From Ditylenchus dipsaci (taxonomy: Eukaryota > Nematoda > Chromadorea > Rhabditida > Anguinidae): a stretch of 64,000 nucleotides of DNA. The first letter of the stretch is position 1; every line of letters starts with the position of its first letter. Below the pieces are notes generated by a model that saw only the letters and a list, made by a program, of their open reading frames with translations, did not search any database and had not been told where the DNA came from. Location: positions 186,001 through 250,000 of the forward strand of contig SADC01000078.1 of the NCBI GenBank assembly GCA_004194705.1, written 5' to 3'. The translations under genes were made by a program, and so were the position numbers. Below are positions 21,965 through 32,885 of this stretch, piece after piece.

Positions 21965-22363
21965 CTACTGATATTTGACATCAGAGGTGGAGTAGATACA
22001 ATTCTTTCCATCAGCGCCATCGCCTAGTGCTTTAGGCTCTTGTGAGTTGTTGTTAGTACCTTGGTACTTCTCACAAATAGGCACCTTCTTACCCACCAAT
22101 GTCAAGCCTTTGATAGTAGCTGTGTCACCATAGTTGGAATTGATGCCCACTACAGCCACTTTGACATTGGTTAGTTTGACGTTGTTCAAAGTGACTGATC
22201 TTTTGTATTGGGTCTTGCAATTACCACAAGAGCGATAGAGTTTGCCAATAGTGTCGGCCTGGAAGTCTTTGATGGTGAGTGAGCCTCCACCATTGTGTTG
22301 CAACACTTTATCTGAAGGATCTTTGACACCACTCATGTAATGGTGCTCCTTGCGCTGTTTCAC
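21965..22363 (-). CDS. Pectate lyase family 3, C-terminal part
   Basis: The product matches the C-terminal 130 residues of polysaccharide lyase family 3: VLQHNGGGSLTIKDFQADTI, GKLYRSCGNCKTQYKRSVTL, VVGINSNYGDTATIKGLTL, VPICEKYQG and GADGKNCIYSTSDV. These secreted calcium-dependent enzymes cut pectate by beta-elimination; the KLYRSCGNC block includes conserved basic and Cys residues. About 100 N-terminal residues (signal peptide and the first beta-helix turns) are missing; upstream of 22363 the frame runs into AT-rich sequence. It is intact in frame to its own stop, unlike other genes here. PL3 is mainly bacterial, fungal and oomycete, with known transfers into plant-associated invertebrates, so horizontal ancestry is likely. 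A missing upstream exon or truncation is possible. Confidence 0.85.
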   Translation of the reverse strand: MKQRKEHHYMSGVKDPSDKVLQHNGGGSLTIKDFQADTIGKLYRSCGNCKTQYKRSVTLNNVKLTNVKVAVVGINSNYGDTATIKGLTLVGKKVPICEKYQGTNNNSQEPKALGDGADGKNCIYSTSDVKYQ

Positions 22364-22431
22364 CCCTCCATTTTTTAAAAAATTTTGGTGAATTTTTTTA
22401 TTTTGCTATTTTTTACTCAGTAGTATCGTTG

Positions 22432-22495
22432 ACACGCATTTGGGCCCCGTCCCCCGCATTTGGGCATCCTGCATTTGGGCCTCGCATTTGGGCCC
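22432..22495. repeat. GCATTTGGGCC array (solo MULE-type end)
   Basis: Four GCATTTGGGC(C) units occur in a row. The same unit forms the terminal arrays of the MULE element at 36093-38559 in the same orientation as that element's left end. No matching right end is found within 2 kb, so this may be a solo or truncated terminus. Confidence 0.55.
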
Positions 22496-22639
22496 TAATT
22501 CAAAATTCAATATTTTCAATTCTATATTGAAATTTATCTACATTTTATTGTCTATTTTATTTCGCTGCACTTTGTGTGCTATTATTACTCATGTTCGTAA
22601 GGGACCGAACAAAGTTTTGAAGTTTCATCCAAAAAGTGA

Positions 22640-23435
22640 AATTAAGGTGTCCAGGTGGTGTTAGTCAAGCGATCGCACTGAGATAGAACTATATAAGTGG
22701 GGTTATCTTAGGTGGCGGAAAGCCAGTTAAAAAAAAAAGACCGAAAGTTCGACTTTTTCCCTTGGGTGACCAAGGTAAACCGTCCTAAAAGGGTATCCAA
22801 ATACCCTAAAAAGATAGAATTTGAACATAGTTTTGTTGATTGGGGCCTACTGCATAAAGAAACTCTGGTATGCATGCTTTTTCATAAGGAAGTCCGGCCA
22901 TGTATTTCCCAAATAGTAATAGTAACCCTTAAGCAGTTGGAGGACTACCATACTAGGTACTGCGTTTTCGTTGATAAAATAGCTTTTTCGTAATTATCAA
23001 ATCGGTATTCATCGCACCAATAACTATGCCGAAGCTGCGAATCACAGAATTTAGTCCGAGCTTAATTTCTGTCATCCAGGTTTTTTTTCAGTCCCAATTA
23101 TATTCGATTTGGTTTTATTTTAAGGTATTTGGAGCTTAATCGATGGCCTCAAAAGCGTCCAGCAAGGAGAGACAATAATTTTGTTGATTGGCAGGCGGCC
23201 AAGCGACCAAAAGGCAAGCGCACGAAGTATGTGAGTGTTGACGCCAGATTTTGAATCGTTGAAAATTTTGGCAGTAGAAATTCAGAAGAATACCTCAAGG
23301 CAATTGCCAGTAATTATGATATGGACGATTAGAATTTTTTGTTTAATGTACAAGTGTTGTTGTTATATGTTCGCAATCAAGTTGTTTGTCATAATTCTTA
23401 TGATTGTGTTAAATTCTGGTGATTCGATGGTTTGA
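22640..23435 (+). other. Unidentified transcribed-looking region
   Basis: Short lysine-rich open pieces (22712-22850; 23115-23255, ending QAAKRPKGKRTKYVSVDARF) follow the GCATTTGGGCC array, and an AATAAA lies near 23454. The basic tail resembles C-termini of MULE transposases, but no catalytic block is present. The middle part (from about 22840) is an end of the ACTCTGGTATGCATGC repeat. From 23470 to 23545 GGGCGTGAATTGTC-like units recur three times. I cannot assign a function. Confidence 0.25.
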
Positions 23436-23884
23436 AAAATGGAAAAGCGAAAAATAAAGTAATTAACGGGAATTATCTAGGGGCGTGAATTTTCCCGAGG
23501 CCTAAATTGTCCTGGGCGTGAATTGTCGCGTACCCTGAATTGATATCCTGGTGAATGATATCTGTTTTTGATTGATTGATCCGTATATAGGTTACGGATT
23601 CGAATCCCGGTGGTGGTAAACACTTTTCTATAGACTAGTACAGAAAAAAAAGTTTTTTAAAAGACCAATAAGCCTCGGGTGGGTAGAAAAACCGCCTGGT
23701 ACCTGCCCTAAACGGGTATCTAGTAAAAGTAAAAATAAAAGAAAGTAATTTTTTTTACTTTATCGGGTTCCGAAACCTAGATGGTTTGATAGTAGTAAAA
23801 TGCCGTTGTGTAGGGCATTTCTTGAATTTCGGTAAAGTCGACTTCTGGTAAAATCAATTATCTCCAAAACTCAAAAAATACCGT

Positions 23885-24316
23885 CACCTATTTTCACCGT
23901 CAGCATTTTAGGACCGCTTTTTAGATCAAAATTTTTCTAAATTTTTTGAAGTTTCGGTACCAAATTGTAGCCCTGAATGTCCGCTAAATTTTGGTACTGC
24001 AATTTCTGAAAAAAAAACAGAAAATTTCAGTTCTAAACTGTAAAAAACGTTGATCACACGTTCTACGGTGATGAAGAAGTGTGAGAGCGAGCTTCGTTCA
24101 CAGTTTAGAACTGAATTTTTTTCAGAAATTGTGATATCAAAATGTAGCTGACATTCAGGGCTACAATTTGGTACCGAAACTTCAAAAAATTTAGAAAAAT
24201 GCACATCTAAAAGCGGTCCTAAAATGCTAACGGTGAATTTAGTGAATGGTGAAAATAATGACGGTGAAAATAGTGAACGGTGAAATTAAGCTGGCGGTGA
24301 AAATAGGGACGGTGAA
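23885..24316. repeat. Palindromic element
   Basis: Left-arm blocks TTTTTCTAAATTTTTTGAAG, GGTACCAAATTGTAGCCCTG and CAGTTCTAAACTGT return in reverse between 24085 and 24230. The ends carry TTTCACCGT motifs (TATTTTCACCGTC at left, several GGTGAAAAT at right). A short loop lies around 24040-24085. Confidence 0.6.
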
Positions 24317-24364
24317 ACCTAGTGCACTCTCTCAGAGCACAGTTATTATTTTGCAAAGCTGTTG

Positions 24365-24515
24365 ATTGAATTTTCTTAACTCCCACGAGCTGTACTCATT
24401 CCGCTATTCAGATTTGGATGAGCACCCGAAAATCTCGAGATCGACCTGAAATTTTCCTGATTTCTGGGTGATAGAACAATAGAAGCCCCGGGGCTTCTAT
24501 TAGAGAAAAGAAGGT
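24365..24515. repeat. CCGTAT-family related fragment
   Basis: It contains the family interior (CTTAACTCCCACGAGCTGTA, CCGCTATTCAGATTTGGATG) and an end-like GCTTCTATTAGAGAAAAGAAGG. The CCGTAT tip itself has mutated. The rest of 24516-25023 shows no gene. Confidence 0.4.
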
Positions 24516-25023
24516 AACTTGTTTAGACTTCAAAAAATTTTCCATTTGCGACTTTAATCATACCTCCCACGTATAAATTATCTTTTTTTTCCTCTGATCC
24601 CCGCTTTTTTTTAATAACTTTTAATTTTTTTCAACATTTATAGTAGTTCAATTAACTAATGGGGGCAGAATTCAATTAACTAGTGGTGGTATAGTTCAAG
24701 TGCTCCAAAACTCCAAATTACAAAACCACTTGTTAAGATCTCGAAAATTTCAAATATATCTTTGTTTTTCTTTTAAAACTTGCCCGAAGTATTTCACTCA
24801 GCTTTAAAGCAAATTTTTTTTGATATAAATAATTTATTCAAATAATTCTATAAATATAATTTAAAACAAATAAAAGAACAAGTTGAAAACTGTATCGAAA
24901 CATGTTTTGACAGTATACTGAACAATTTCTTTGATTAAAAAGCATCCATTCACTTTGTAGTATTGCAATTTGATTATTTTTTTCAGAACCTCAGTTGTTT
25001 AGATTGAACATCTGTAAGCTGGT

Positions 25024-25293
25024 CTAGCAGCACAACATTTTTGTTTTGATGACGTGAACATCGGCAATACAGTTACGAGCTGGAGTAGCACACCGTCGCA
25101 AAATGTCGCGAGTATTAAGCATTGCATTGATGGGATTGTGATAGCTGCGCGTTATGTCTGCTACGTCTTGATAATATGCCTGCCAACGTGCCTCAATTTG
25201 ACTCTTTCTTAGAGTAACACTTTCGCAGAATTCATCTCTTTGTATTTGGAGATTCTGGTTCAAGAGTTCCAATTTGTTTAAATCATTAGTAAG
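25024..25293 (-). CDS. Last exon of a small unidentified protein
   Basis: A minus-strand exon begins right after a TTATTTTTCAG acceptor and stays open for 89 codons. It is rich in charged and Gln/Asn residues with a helical look (LLNQNLQIQRDEF, SQIEARWQAYYQDVADI) and ends with KTKMLCC. Codon pattern and length make it the best unknown coding candidate in this part. I do not recognise the family. Upstream exons were not located. Confidence 0.4.
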   Translation of the reverse strand, partial: LTNDLNKLELLNQNLQIQRDEFCESVTLRKSQIEARWQAYYQDVADITRSYHNPINAMLNTRDILRRCATPARNCIADVHVIKTKMLCC

Positions 25294-25463
25294 CTGAAAA
25301 ATAACATACAGCCGAAAATTCTATAAATCGACACCTTGCTTTGGTTGGTTTTAACTAGGCTTGGTAAAATAACCGAGAACTTCTAAATAGGGCATATATT
25401 GGGTTACGCGTAATTAGTGCGTCGGTAATTAGTGCGTCAGAGAGAATATCTAACTTCGTAATC

Positions 25464-25965
25464 CAGTCAAACCTCTATACAACGGCCCCCCTAGGGAACC
25501 GCCTTGGGGGGCGCCGTTATATAGAGGGGGCCGTTAAATAGAAGGGCCGTTATATAGAAGGTATGTTACTAGCGTTTGTAAAGGGGGCCGTTGTATAGAG
25601 GTTTTGCAAAACAAGCTCATTATTGAATCGGCATACTCAGAAACAACCATTTATTTAAACACCAGCAATAACAACTACATTCAAACAGTGCTCCTCATCC
25701 AGAATTTCATCGAAACCATCGCTGAAGCAAAGCATGGCCGGATTGCCAGAATTCTTTTCCACATACTGTTGGACAATTCGAAAAGCCCGGTGAACATCTA
25801 AGATATAATCGGTCACTCCTCAATTTCAACTTCCTCCGCTTCATCGAAATCGATAAGCTGGTTGCCATTGTCGCCGTGACGTTTTACGTTTGCTAGGGAC
25901 CAGCCTTGGGGGACGTGATATAGAGGGGCGGTTATATAGAGGGGCCATTACATAGAGGGTCTAAC
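25464..25965 (-). mobile_element. pogo/Tigger-like element remnant
   Basis: The left end CAGTCAAACCTCTATACAAC and repeated GGCCGTTATATAGAGG motifs on both sides (25464-25605, 25905-25965) are typical of pogo/Tigger terminal sequences. On the minus strand the centre reads HRAFRIVQQYVEKNSGNP in one frame, with a stop-containing context, similar to the helical C-terminus of pogo transposases. No DDD catalytic block remains. Confidence 0.6.
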
Positions 25966-26248
25966 TCCTTATGTTTTAGTTAAATCCAACCAAACTGGTC
26001 CCAGAGGGCCGTTATAGGTATCCTTGGAGATAATTTCCTGGGTATTCACACATGGTAACCAGAGGATAATACCTATGTACTGCCACCTATTTAACACCAG
26101 CTGAATACTACACGCAAGTGGTCGTCCATTTGACCAATAGTTTTCCATTTTAGATTTTTTAGTTTGAAAACCTATTTTTTGAACTATCTCGAGCATTTTA
26201 AATACACCTGATCAGGACTACAAGGGCAGAATATTAAGGACACGCACA

Positions 26249-26330
26249 TTTTGATGCTGCGCTGTTTTGATGCCGCGGACATTTGATGCCGCCCATTTTG
26301 ATGCCGGCCGTTTTGATGCCGCATCAAATT
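26249..26330. repeat. TTTTGATGCCGC short tandem array
   Basis: Five to six units of about 12-16 bases around TTTTGATGCCGC occur in direct order. This resembles the unit-array termini of other elements here, but no inverted partner was seen nearby. Confidence 0.5.
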
Positions 26331-26519
26331 GATGTTATTCATGAGATAAAAAAACTTTTTTCGCTTGTCTTCGGCCACAACTACCACGGGAAGTGCACAA
26401 CCCGACCGTGGCCTATTAAAAAACCTTATATGCCAAAAGATAGCTCTAGTAATGCTGATCACGGAATCGGTCGCAGAATCTGCTATGGAGCGATCTAGGC
26501 CGAGATATGGGTCTTTAAC

Positions 26520-27655
26520 ACGCAAAAGGCCGACTGTAACTTTTGGGTGTATAATCCTAACTTTTCACGCTGAGCACGATGGCGCAAAAATTTTCGTGAA
26601 AAGGTGTGAGTGGAACGGGTAAAATAGCTCCTAAAAATAGGTCACTTTCACCTACTCCTGACCACCTGGAATTTATGCAAAAATCGGTGGTACTCGCTCA
26701 AATTAAAGAAGCACTTAGATGTGTAATATACCAGAATAGAGGGCGTAATCAGGGCTATCTATTGCTTACAAACTCGCAAAACTAGAATAGTAATCACGGT
26801 CTTGATTCAGATCTAACCATTGTATCTGATGCAGTTTTTTGCGTTCTATCATGTGATATTTTTATTGTCTGAAAAATTTCTTGAAATTTTTTGAAAAAAT
26901 TACGAAAGTAAGCCACAACCACTTGAAGTCTCGTCCGAAAGACCATGGTTTTCTGTAGGGTTTTGGAGTCAAAATGTTTTGCCTTGAATTTTGTTATATT
27001 CGCTTGTTGTCTTGTGAGTCTTTGCACTAGTTCTGTTGAATTTTTCACGCTGATCACTTTGCTATATATATACTCTCATTTTTCTTTAGAAAATTATCCA
27101 AGAATATTCCAAACCATGTATCCTTCAAATTTCAATTTAGGGAAAGTGCTGGTCTTACCTCTTCTTCTGCAATTTCTGAAAAGCTTTTGCGTAATTTTTG
27201 TGCTGACTTTTTGCCTATCTTGAAGCTTTTGAATTTCTCCAGAAGTGTTGACCACGTATTGAAACGTTAAACGCAAGTATGACATGTCTAGGACCATTTT
27301 ATGGTTAAAATTGAAGGTTTTCGAAAACTGGCTTGTAATGAAAAATCTAAAATGCTCTGGGAAATTAAAATCACTCAGATACAGTTTGCGAGCAATAAAT
27401 AGCCGTGATTACGCCCTCTATTCTGGTATATTACACATCTAAGTGCTTCTTTAATTTGAGCGAGTACCACCGATATTTTTCTCAAATTCCAGGTGGTCAG
27501 GAGCAGGTGAAAGTTACCTATTTTCAGAAGCTGTTTTTACCCATTCCACTCACACCTTTTCACGAAAATTTTGTGCGCCATCGTGCTCAGCGTGAAAAGT
27601 TAGGGTTATACACCCGAAAGTTACAGTCGGCCTTTCGCGTGTTAAAAATCGTAAA
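26520..27655. mobile_element. Inverted-repeat element with about 240-bp arms
   Basis: The left arm 26520-26775 (starting AAAAGGCCGACTGTAACTTT) is mirrored at 27395-27645. The centre on the minus strand has exon-like pieces with intron-like borders: a helical KVISVKNSTELVQRLTRQQA stretch (27057-26890) and an upstream piece with GEIQKLQDRQK. This looks like a carried host-gene fragment rather than a transposase, but the gene is not recognised. Confidence 0.55.
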
Positions 27656-27734
27656 ATTCGCCAGCTAGATTATAATGCTGACTAACATCAGTTTCAAACA
27701 TGTCTGTATGGTGCAGTGGGATCGTTCGTAAAAG

Positions 27735-29985
27735 TTGAAGCGCACCCCCCTTGAAGTGCACCCCCCTGTAGTGCACCCCCCTAAGTGCACCCCCTGAAGT
27801 GCACCCCCTCTGGTAGGGGTGCACTTCAGTCATTTTTTCGTATATTTTTTATGTTTTTGTCTTGAAGGGAAAGTCATAATTTTATGTATTTTCAACCAAA
27901 TATGACTTTTGCCTTAGGGGACCAGGTGAATGCTTAAATTTTAGGTAATTTGTAAATACAGTTGCAGATACCTTACCCATTCCAACTTTAAAATACCTTG
28001 CTACTCTTTCGTATATCTCATTTTTCTTAAACCTTGCGGTACCCTGAAAAAGATACTTTCACGTGTAAACTTTTTTTTGCTTTAGCGCTCTCTACGCACA
28101 GTAGATAATCATATTATTTCGTGCCATAAACTTGGGAGTACGGTACAAATCACTTGATTATGTGAGGATGTTTGGTGTTTTTTTGTGGTGCAATATTTGA
28201 GCCGTATATTACAATTGATTAGTTTTATATAGGGCTGGTATCTTAATTTTTGTAAATAAGTACATTTAGGGTATTTTGGTAAAAACATGCTATTTTACAC
28301 AGTCTTATTGCTCTTTTATTGCTACTGGTAAAAAAAGCATTTTTGACATAAAAATCTAAAAATAAATAAGATTCAGGGTCTCAAAATAAGTAGGAGTCTT
28401 ATTAATGAGTACAGATACCAGCTTTGGTTTAATGCAATTCAATTACTTGCGGGCGCAATAAATATCATACAACTTTATTAATCAGCTAACCTACTTTTTG
28501 AAGACTATTCTCAGACCCATAGATTGTTCCCAATGTTCCCTGGGTTGTCTCTAAGTCACTTAGAGGGCACAGAAACTATCGAAAATATATGTAAACCATC
28601 TGAATATTATAAAAAATAGGTGGGTGGTGTACTGTACCCAGATTACTCGATATGAATAGATATTGGTGGTACTCTTTTTCTTTCACATTTCAGTACCGGT
28701 AGTGCTGTAAGTATCACCGGTGTAGAATTTTCAAAGTCGGTGCCCTGAGCTGGTGCCGGTACCGAAATTTTCGAAGTCGGTGCCGTGAGCTGGTGTCGGT
28801 GCCGTAATTCTTAGATTTACAACATAGCTCTCATCATTGAAAAACTTTTAGACTTTTAGACTTTTTGGAGATAAACCGATTTCGATAAACATGGTAGTTG
28901 TGAATAAGAGTGGATAAGAGGATAATTTTTGCTTTTTCCAGGTCACAGTTCAATTTTCTTTGGGCCCATTTTTTTATTTTTCTAGTTATTGGCAGTCGAA
29001 CCACATGGATAGTACTTCAAATAATTATTTTCTATGCAACTGATATAATGTGCAAGACAACTAGCTTGATCTTAAGTTTATGTGAAATAACGTTTTGAGT
29101 GTAAATAAATGCATAAAAAAAAGAAAGACGTAAATTAAAGATAGTTCACTGAATGAATCCGAACAGGGCTCTTGATCAAATATATACAAAAGCTATGCCG
29201 TATATGGAAGCTTTGCTTGAAATATAGTTGAATACCTTCTAGCCAACAATTCACCTTGGTCCCCTAAGGCAAAAAGTCATATTTTGGTTGAAAATACATA
29301 AAATTATGACTTTCCCTTCAAGACAAAAACATGAAAAATATACGAAAATGACTGAAGTGCACCCCCCTAAGTGCACCCCCCTTGAAGTGCACCCCCTACC
29401 AAAGGGGGGTGGGGTGCACCCCCTCAAGGGGGGTGCACTTCAAGGGGGTGCACTTAAGGCGCATTCACAATGAGTAGGCTGTTTGCGGATGCTAAAACAG
29501 ACTACTCACTAAGAATCCGCGAAACGATATCCTCCGTTTTTTAACGTTCTCCCAAAATTATTCAGTTGGTGCAGTTTTTTATTTTTCAGTTGCTTATATA
29601 GCTTCTGACATCATATAGTTGAGGTTCAGGGCTACCAAATAAGCTATTGACTGAGTGAATGTCGCTTCAAAACTCAGATAAAATTTTAAGACTCCGCCCA
29701 AGAATCCTAACTCGAATTCGAGTGCGGATTTTTGGGCGAGCCTTTCTTTTTTTAACTCAATTTTTTCTATAATATCTAACTTATCAATGGCTCATCTTGT
29801 AGCCCTGAATCTTAGCTACAAGATGGCACCAAAACAATAATTTTTGAATAATTTTAAAAAAAGTTATGGCCATTTCCGAGTGTAAAGTTAGGTTTAGCAT
29901 CCGCAAACAGACTCTCATTGTGAATGCGCCTTTAGGGGGGTGCACTACAGGGGGGTGCATTTCAAGGGGGGGGGGAATGCACTTC
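27735..29985. mobile_element. Inverted-repeat element with GTGCACCCCCCTT arrays at its ends
   Basis: The left end (27735-27835) is a row of GAAGTGCACCCCCCT units, followed by TTTCGTATATTTTTTATG and GACTTTTGCCTTAGGGGACC. The right side mirrors all of this (29250-29455, 29935-29985). A 475-bp MITE inserted inside the right-hand array. The 1.4-kb centre has no recognised coding sequence; it includes GTGCCGGTACC-type palindromes at 28690-28805. Confidence 0.72.
29457..29931. mobile_element. MITE with AGGCGCATTCACAATGAG ends, TSD TTA
   Basis: The tips AGGCGCATTCACAATGAG and CTCATTGTGAATGCGCCT are inverted copies, flanked by TTA on both sides (29454-29456, 29932-29934). It splits the GTGCACCCCC array of the host element. 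A 3-bp TTA duplication suggests PIF/Harbinger type (inference). A related copy with AGGCACGTTCACA tips is at 55664-56103. Confidence 0.8.
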
Positions 29986-30764
29986 ATATGCTGTCGAATC
30001 GTTATCAGTCCTATTTTTCATGTCGAAGGTTACACTCCTAGCTGGTGCGTTTTTTAACTTTTTATTTTTGCTACCAATTTCATTCATAAACAGCAAATAA
30101 TCAATGATAGGTGTTTTGTTGACAAAATAACGATCAAAGCAGATATACTGTTCAATAATCTACTTATACTATGACGCTGCTTTCGATGTCTGAAACACTC
30201 ACTTTTTAGTCTCTTCCGGGCACTTTTATTTTCGAAGTTTTATGTCCTCACTTAGGAAACCGCATGGAGGCTCGCGATGCGCTAATAAAAATTGGGGGTT
30301 GGTTAGGCGAAAAAATTTTTCTGGTCAAAAAATTTTTTCGCAAAATTTCTCTATAGGAAAAAATTTTTCGGCTAAATCAGAAAATTTTGTGTCACATACT
30401 TTTTGTGCGCTAGAATGTGGCGCGTCGAACAAAAAAAAGTTTGGTCAAAAAAAGTCAAACCCCATGGAGCGATTTTATTTTTGGTGGGGAACTAAAAACC
30501 GAAAATTTCGAAAAATTTGAAATTTAAAATAATTTTTGTGGTCTCGAGAGGAATTCAAAAATTTGGCCAAGAGTAATTGTTTAAGAGCAGTTTTTATAGT
30601 AAATCGACCATGCTGAGCAGAGATCCGGCGTTAAAAATCACAAAGTTTGCAAATAAATAAAATTTTCTCAAAAATCAGTCGAAAAGTGGCTTTTTGACAA
30701 AACCACAGGGGGGACCAAGGCATATTTTTAGTGTCACAGGTTCGAAGCCTGGTGGTGGCTGGTA

Positions 30765-31125
30765 GTGACAAACTGAGAAAAATGCCAAAAAGGTCTGAAA
30801 ATGCCCAAGATAGACAAAGTGCCCAAAAAAGCCCGTATGGCAAAACAGGGAAAATTTTCCAAAAGGGGCAAAACGCCTAAACTGGCAAAATTGCCCAAAA
30901 AGAGGCAAAACGCCATATAGGGGCAAAATGACTGGAAATGGCAAAACACCCAAATTCGGCCAAAATGACCGAAAAGGGTCGAAACGCCCAATATAGGGCA
31001 AAATGACCGGAAAGGGGCTAACGCCCAAATAGGGCCAAAATGACCGGAAAGAGCTAAAACGCTCAAATAGGGCCAAAATGACCGAAAGAGCTAAAACCTC
31101 AAATTGGCCAAAATGACGGAAAGGC
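30765..31125. repeat. Tandem array, AAAATGACCGGAAAG unit (about 33 bp)
   Basis: About ten degenerate units of GGGCCAAAATGACCGGAAAG followed by GGCTAAAACGCCCAAATA run in direct order. All open frames through it simply translate the repeat. A tRNA-like B-box motif (GGTTCGAAGCC) lies just upstream at 30738. The stretch 29986-30764 has no supported gene. Confidence 0.75.
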
Positions 31126-31195
31126 AAGAGATTTGCGTGTGTGATGAAAACATTTGTGACGCCGTGTTCGCGCCAAAAAAGTGCGCGAAGCGTCA

Positions 31196-31440
31196 CTTAC
31201 CAACATCAAATGTTAGGCGCCAACAAAGTGCCGCGAAGTGACACTAACTATTATTTCATGTTCGGCTCAAAGAGATACTTATTAATGGTTCGGCGCCAAC
31301 GAAGTGCCGCGAAGCGGCACCTAAATCACCAAAATGTTCGGCGCCAACCAAGTGCCGCGAAGCGGCACCAACAATCACCAATTGTTCGGCGCCAACGAAG
31401 TGCCGCGAGGCGGCATAACAACTATTGAATGTTTGATGCC
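31196..31440. repeat. Tandem array with GTGCCGCGAAGCGGCAC hairpin units
   Basis: Four to five units of about 55-60 bp each contain GTTCGGCGCCAACGAAGTGC and the hairpin GTGCCGCGAAGCGGCAC, separated by AT-rich spacers. The middle units match best and the edge units have drifted. A GT-rich CTGTGTGTCTGTGTGT stretch follows at 31540-31590. Confidence 0.75.
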
Positions 31441-31865
31441 ATTTCAATTTTTAACTAATTTATTTTGAAATATATCAAGGCGGGTGATGCGCCATCGGCG
31501 CAGCGGCGCCTTCTAGTCCCCCTTTACTATAGCGCTGGATCTGTCTGTGTGTCTGTGTGTTCTGTTGTGTCTGTGTGTCTGGTGTATGTCACAAAAAGAT
31601 TAGGGGTGTTCCGCTTATCGTATCGAAAATCTGATTGCACCATCGATTCCAGCGTGTCGATTTACTGTCGAAAAATTATCAAAAGTTAGGGGTCGACCGT
31701 GGTGAAAAAAAGTTTTGGCCACTTGAAATGGTTCCAAAAACCATAGGGGGACCAAGGCATTTTTAGGTAATTTCGGATTACTTGTTGGGGGACCAAGGCA
31801 TGCAAAATGGTCAAATCCTGGTGGTAGCATGTAATTAATATATTGTCTCGAAAGGATTAGTTAGG

Positions 31866-32584
31866 TATATTTATGGTTAGTGGAGTGCCACTCACTGAGT
31901 GGCCTCGCATTGTATGTAAGTGTCAGGTAGGGTATGTAAGTGCCTGGTAGGGTGGGTAGGTGCCCTGGTAGGGTATGTAGGTAGTCTGGTAGGGTACGTA
32001 AGTGGCCTAATAGGTAGGTAAGTGGCCTGATAGTGTACGTAGGTGGCCTGGTAGGTACCCGAGTGGCTGGTATGTACACAGGTGGCCTGGTATGGTACCC
32101 AGCTGGCCTGGTATGTACGCCAGTGTCCTGGTATGGACCCAGCTGGCCTGGTATGGTTCGCAGGTGGCCTAATATGGTACACAGTGGCTGGTTGGTAACG
32201 CAGTTGGCCTGATAGTGTAATAGGTGGTCTGGAGGGTACCCGAGTGGCCTAATATGGTACGCAGGTGGCCTGGTATGGTACCCAGCTGGCCTGGTATGGA
32301 TACGAGGTGGCCCTGGTATGGTACAGGTGGCCTGGTTATGGTACCAAGCTGGCCTGGTATTACCCAGCTGGCCTGGTAATGGTACGCAGGTTGGCCTGAT
32401 AGTGTAATAGGTGCCTGGTAGGGTACCCGAGTGGCCTAATATGGTACGCAGGTGGCCTGGGTATGGTACCCACTGGCCTGGTAGTGTGGACGCAGGTGGC
32501 CTGGTATGGTACACAGGTGGCCTGGTATGGTTACCAAGCTGGCCTGGTATGGTACCCAGCTTGGCCTGGTATGGTACGCAGGTT
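31866..32584. repeat. Minisatellite, GGCCTGGTATGGTACCCAGCT unit (about 20 bp)
   Basis: About 35 variable units around TGGCCTGGTATGGTACGCAG run to the gap. Unit length and sequence drift along the array, with GGTAGGGTATGTAAGTG types at the left and GGTATGGTACCCAGC types at the right. The assembly stops here, so the true size is unknown. Confidence 0.85.
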
Positions 32585-32601
32585 NNNNNNNNNNNNNNNN
32601 N
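32585..32601. other. Assembly gap (17 N)
   Basis: Seventeen N bases end the minisatellite. The right flank starts with unrelated AT-rich sequence, so the array's right border is missing. Confidence 0.99.
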
Positions 32602-32885
32602 AACAAAGAAAGTTAAAAACTCATGATAATATAGTAAAACTTAACTCAGTATGTCCTGCGAAACGCGCTTATCATATTGAAACCCACGCCTTTGTCGGGT
32701 CGGACCTTCGCAACTCTAGTAAGTCATCCGAAATATCGATAATAGTCCACTTGAGATCGATATAAGCCGCATATGAGATCTGTGAGTTGCGAAGTTCTAA
32801 GAAGCGGATTGAGAGACAGTTTTCACGAAGTGATATAGACACCTAAAGTATTTAAGTAGAGGTAGTAGTTCAGAAAAACATAACA

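Noticed and set aside
30631..31196. Hydrophobic 110-173-residue open frames
   Set aside because: Products of the 33-bp tandem array; repeat periodicity explains the open frames.
31141..31447. Possible CRISPR-like array
   Set aside because: Eukaryotic setting; spacers drift from a common sequence and there are no cas genes. It is a tandem repeat.
31861..32765. 217-residue His/Pro/Thr-rich frame and mirrored frames
   Set aside because: Translation of the 20-bp minisatellite; one frame also runs into the N gap.
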